From contig CM020510.1 of assembly GCA_009823395.1 (NCBI GenBank), positions 6,535,773-6,599,772 on the forward strand: a stretch of 64,000 nt of DNA. Reading direction: 5' to 3'. The DNA is from Thamnaconus septentrionalis (taxonomy: Eukaryota; Chordata; Actinopteri; Tetraodontiformes; Monacanthidae). Positions 61,120 through 64,000 of the stretch are shown here, one piece after another (position 1 is the stretch's first letter; every line of letters starts with the position of its first letter). A program made the position numbers and the translations under genes. Below the pieces are notes generated by a model, which saw nothing but the letters and a program-made list of their open reading frames with translations, made no database searches and was not told the origin of the DNA.

Positions 61120-64000
61120 GTCGGTATTCACCGTGAGGTGACGAAGGAAAGTTTTATAGACAGAGTTTTTGTCGATCACAGAATGGAAACCGCACGGCTT
61201 CAACAGATCGTATCTCTCTTTTTTTTTTTTTTATTAGTATTATTATTATTTTTTTTTTCCATCCCACAACGCGCCGCGTATCCTCGTTTGGCGGACGTGC
61301 AGTCACATTTCCACGCCTTTGTTGTTGTCGTCTCTCAGTCGCCTCTTGCCAAGCAAGTCGTCTTCATCCTCCGTCTGAAGTCGCAAAGTTTTCACTTTCT
61401 CATTTTCTCCCTTTTAGTTATTAAAGGTCTCATGTATGTGGCAAAGAAAATATATGCAAAAACAACAGTGTGTCTGAGTCATGTTGCTCAACTCCCCTGA
61501 ATTAAAAAAAAAGAAAAGAAAAAAAAAAGTCACTCGATCAACCAATCAGACAACTGTTGTTTAAAGAGTGCCCCCCACAGGCGTCCACAATCAATCGCAT
61601 CAAAAGAGAAAACCAACACTTCCCTCCAGGTCAAGCATGAAGTATCAGTGGCCGGGCAAAAAAAAAAACAGAGTCTCCGCTAAAACATGCTGCCCTTTGT
61701 GATGTCGCAGAGGGCACTGATACTTCTCCCAAGTTGGTGGCAATACACCCTCCCTCCCCCTTAAGATCTTTGTTTTCTTTTTAGTGGGATGTTCAACAGA
61801 GCATCAGTTCTACCAGGAGGCTGCAAACAGCGGGCTAAATGTGCAGTTCTCCGGTTAGGTGATTGTGCGATGCAGCGCTTTGTCTGGAGTCCAGGATGAA
61901 GAGTAAAGATCTGAAAATGGCTGCAATATGGGACCTTTAAACATGCAAAACATATCATTCCATGGTGTTTGGAATAAAGAACGTGTTTCACACACACACA
62001 CACACGCGCGCGCGCACACGTACGTCGTCCCGGATGGACAGAACATCGCAAATGACATTCAAATGGAGCAAAGTACAAATCTTGTTTCTAAAGTGAATAA
62101 ACCCTCACCCTTATCTAAACCCTTCAAGCCTTTAAAAAAAAGAAAAAGTCCTCGCCTGAACGGCAGCGTAGCACTTTTATTTATTTGTACCTTCCCTGGA
62201 AAGTAGCAGCAGTACCTTAGTGCAGCATCGGAATGGACAAAACATTTCTCTTCATTCGGAGTCTGTGGTGGACCCTCTATTTTTTCAGTGTGACTGACAA
62301 CTTTTTTTATATATAACTATTATCAACACTCTCCACTCTTCCAAAGAGATGGAGGGAGACACTTGTGGACAATGTAATCTCGTGGGTTTTTGTTTTGTTT
62401 TTTTATCTTATTTTGTCAAACAAAACCAAAAACGAGTCTGATGTTGGAAAGCAATGTTGTGATAGAAGACTTGGGGAGATTGGGTATGGAGGGTGTTTTG
62501 TTTTGTTTGTGCATTTGTGTTATGCCTATGTATGTTTATTTTCTGGTCATGTGACAGGCCCACTTCCTCCTGTATGTTTTTTGCAGGCGAGGGAGTCAAG
62601 ATGTAAAGACTCCTTTCTCGGTTAACTTCCTGTCCATCACGTTTTTTTTTTGCTCTTGCTTTGTTCTTTTTAAAAGAGAGTTTGAGTGTCTGGAAAGATG
62701 GACGCCTTTAAAGTGTCAACAAGATGTTGTGATTGCCCCCTGGTGGTGGGCTGTGGTATAGGAGTCTCTACACTAACCTAAATTGTGTCATTTGTGAGCA
62801 AATGGAACAAACTAAAAACATAAAGTACACCCTAAATTAAAACTTTTTTAAGGGATTATGGTGAACGATTATGTGTGTTTTTTATTTGGTTTATTTAACG
62901 TTTATTAGGGAAAGTTTCAATGATTGTAGCTGCAATATTTTTGTGCAACCGGGAAGAAATGAAGGCACGTCGTCCGTCTTTACTCATAGCAACTGTTTAA
63001 CACAAACCACGCTGCAAAATCACTCAAGAAGGCGTCTGCACTGCTCGGGTTTTAGTGTTGTGTTACAGTGCAACACCTACATGGCAGCTCCTCACAGTAG
63101 GGAAAGAAAACACACAAAACTCATTATTAAGCAGCTTCATAATTAAGGAACATGAATGAAAAATTCAACCCGCGTTGCTCTGTTTCTGAAAGTATTATGA
63201 AAGTTGCAGCACGTTCTCTGTTCTGAAAAGAATAAATAAATTCAGTGTTTTTATTTATTGAAAATATTGTGGAGATGAGGCCAAGTTCTGACTGACTGCA
63301 TAGTGTTGAAAGGTAGTTTGGTTTGTTGAGCCGAGTCCTAAAGCTTCAGAGGAACTGATCTGCGATCAGACTAAAGTTGAAAGTTGTTTTTAATTTATAG
63401 AAGTTTCAAATGTTTTTTTTTTTTTTTTTTTTTAAATATAATGTTGCATTGCAGCAAACCCCCCAATTTAAATGCTCATTCTGCCTGTCAGTTTGTTTGC
63501 CTGTTTTTTTTTTTTTTTTTGCTGAACATGTTTTGTCTTTCCATCCGTCTCTACTTATAGTGGAAGAGCCCGCCTTCCCTCTCTTCACAGACTGTGATGG
63601 TGACATTAATGGAAACAGATGCAAAAGGTCTTTCTGCATATTATTATTACTATTATTATGAATATTGGCTGTAAAAAAGTTTGTATTTATTGTGTACAAA
63701 TGTTAATAAAAAAAAATATTGAAAAGCTGCTTTGCTGTCTTCTTCCTGTCGCGTTGATCAAATCAGCTGCCATGTTTGAGTGTTGTTGTTTTTTTAGATT
63801 TGATTTACATGCATTTTAAACACGCATACTGATTTTCTGTGTTTTATTCTTGCTGTTTAGGTGGGCATTTTGTACTTTTTGAAGTGGGCGTGTGCAAGCA
63901 AACCAACTATGTAAACATGTGAGGGCAGAATTTCCTGAGTGGAGCGGGAGGGAGGAGAAACAACAGCCCAGCGGAGAAGTTCGCTGTGTGCTGTGTTTAA
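61120..64000. other. Distal 3' UTR or intergenic DNA
   Basis: T-rich and A-rich low-complexity runs (61217-61260, 61503-61528, 63411-63435, 63504-63522), a CACACGCGCGC tract near 61990-62020, and dispersed repeat copy E (61620-61945). Open frames are short and low-complexity. I recognise no gene. Confidence 0.6.
61620..61945. repeat. Dispersed repeat copy E
   Basis: The most complete copy of the family: CCCTTTGTGATGTCGCAGAG, CTTCTCCCAAGTTGGTGGCA, TTCAACAGAGCATC, GGAGGCTGCAAACAGCGGGC, CTGGAGTCCAGGATGAAGAG and an end at ATATGGGACCTTTAAA, which is close to the ATGGGACCTATAAA end of copy A at 5094. Confidence 0.55.

Overview
The window looks like nuclear DNA from a teleost fish. It has vertebrate-type split genes with GT-AG introns, abundant (CA)n/(TG)n microsatellites, fish-type Tc1-like, hAT-like and LINE debris, and three vertebrate genes I recognise from their translated exons. 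Exon edges were set by reading frames, splice dinucleotides and recalled similarity to the mammalian proteins. No alignment was run.

Layout. 1-2633 is the upstream region, possibly holding a TATA promoter. 2667-11789 (+) is relt, a TNF-receptor-superfamily member, in ten coding exons that sum to 433 residues, with a 3' UTR reaching about 13.7 kb. 14990-16474 (-) is a P2Y2-like nucleotide GPCR of 348 residues, unusual in being split into four coding exons; it converges on relt. 16.5-20.9 kb is intergenic. 21516-59638 (+) is fchsd2, an F-BAR plus double-SH3 protein, in 22 called coding exons that sum to 790 residues. Its introns 2 and 3 contain six tRNA genes (three Thr-AGT, three elongator Met-CAT) on both strands and a CpG-dense segment. 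59639-64000 is 3' UTR or intergenic DNA with a promoter-like CRE/CCAAT/GC/TATA cluster near 61 kb.

The genes do not form an operon. From memory, FCHSD2, P2RY2 and RELT also lie together on human 11q13.4. The head-to-head FCHSD2/P2RY2 arrangement seems conserved, while relt here sits directly next to the P2Y gene and faces it. RELT signals at the plasma membrane and through SPAK/OSR1 kinases, P2Y2 senses extracellular ATP/UTP, and FCHSD2 links curved membrane to actin assembly in endocytosis.

I found no prokaryote-like system, CRISPR array or clearly new gene. The most interesting unexplained signals are the tRNA cluster straddling fchsd2 exon 3, complementary CA/TG repeats flanking the exon that encodes the middle of SH3-1, a candidate 24-nt microexon and a candidate 75-nt optional exon, a candidate internal promoter in intron 3, and a dispersed repeat family with a palindromic core.
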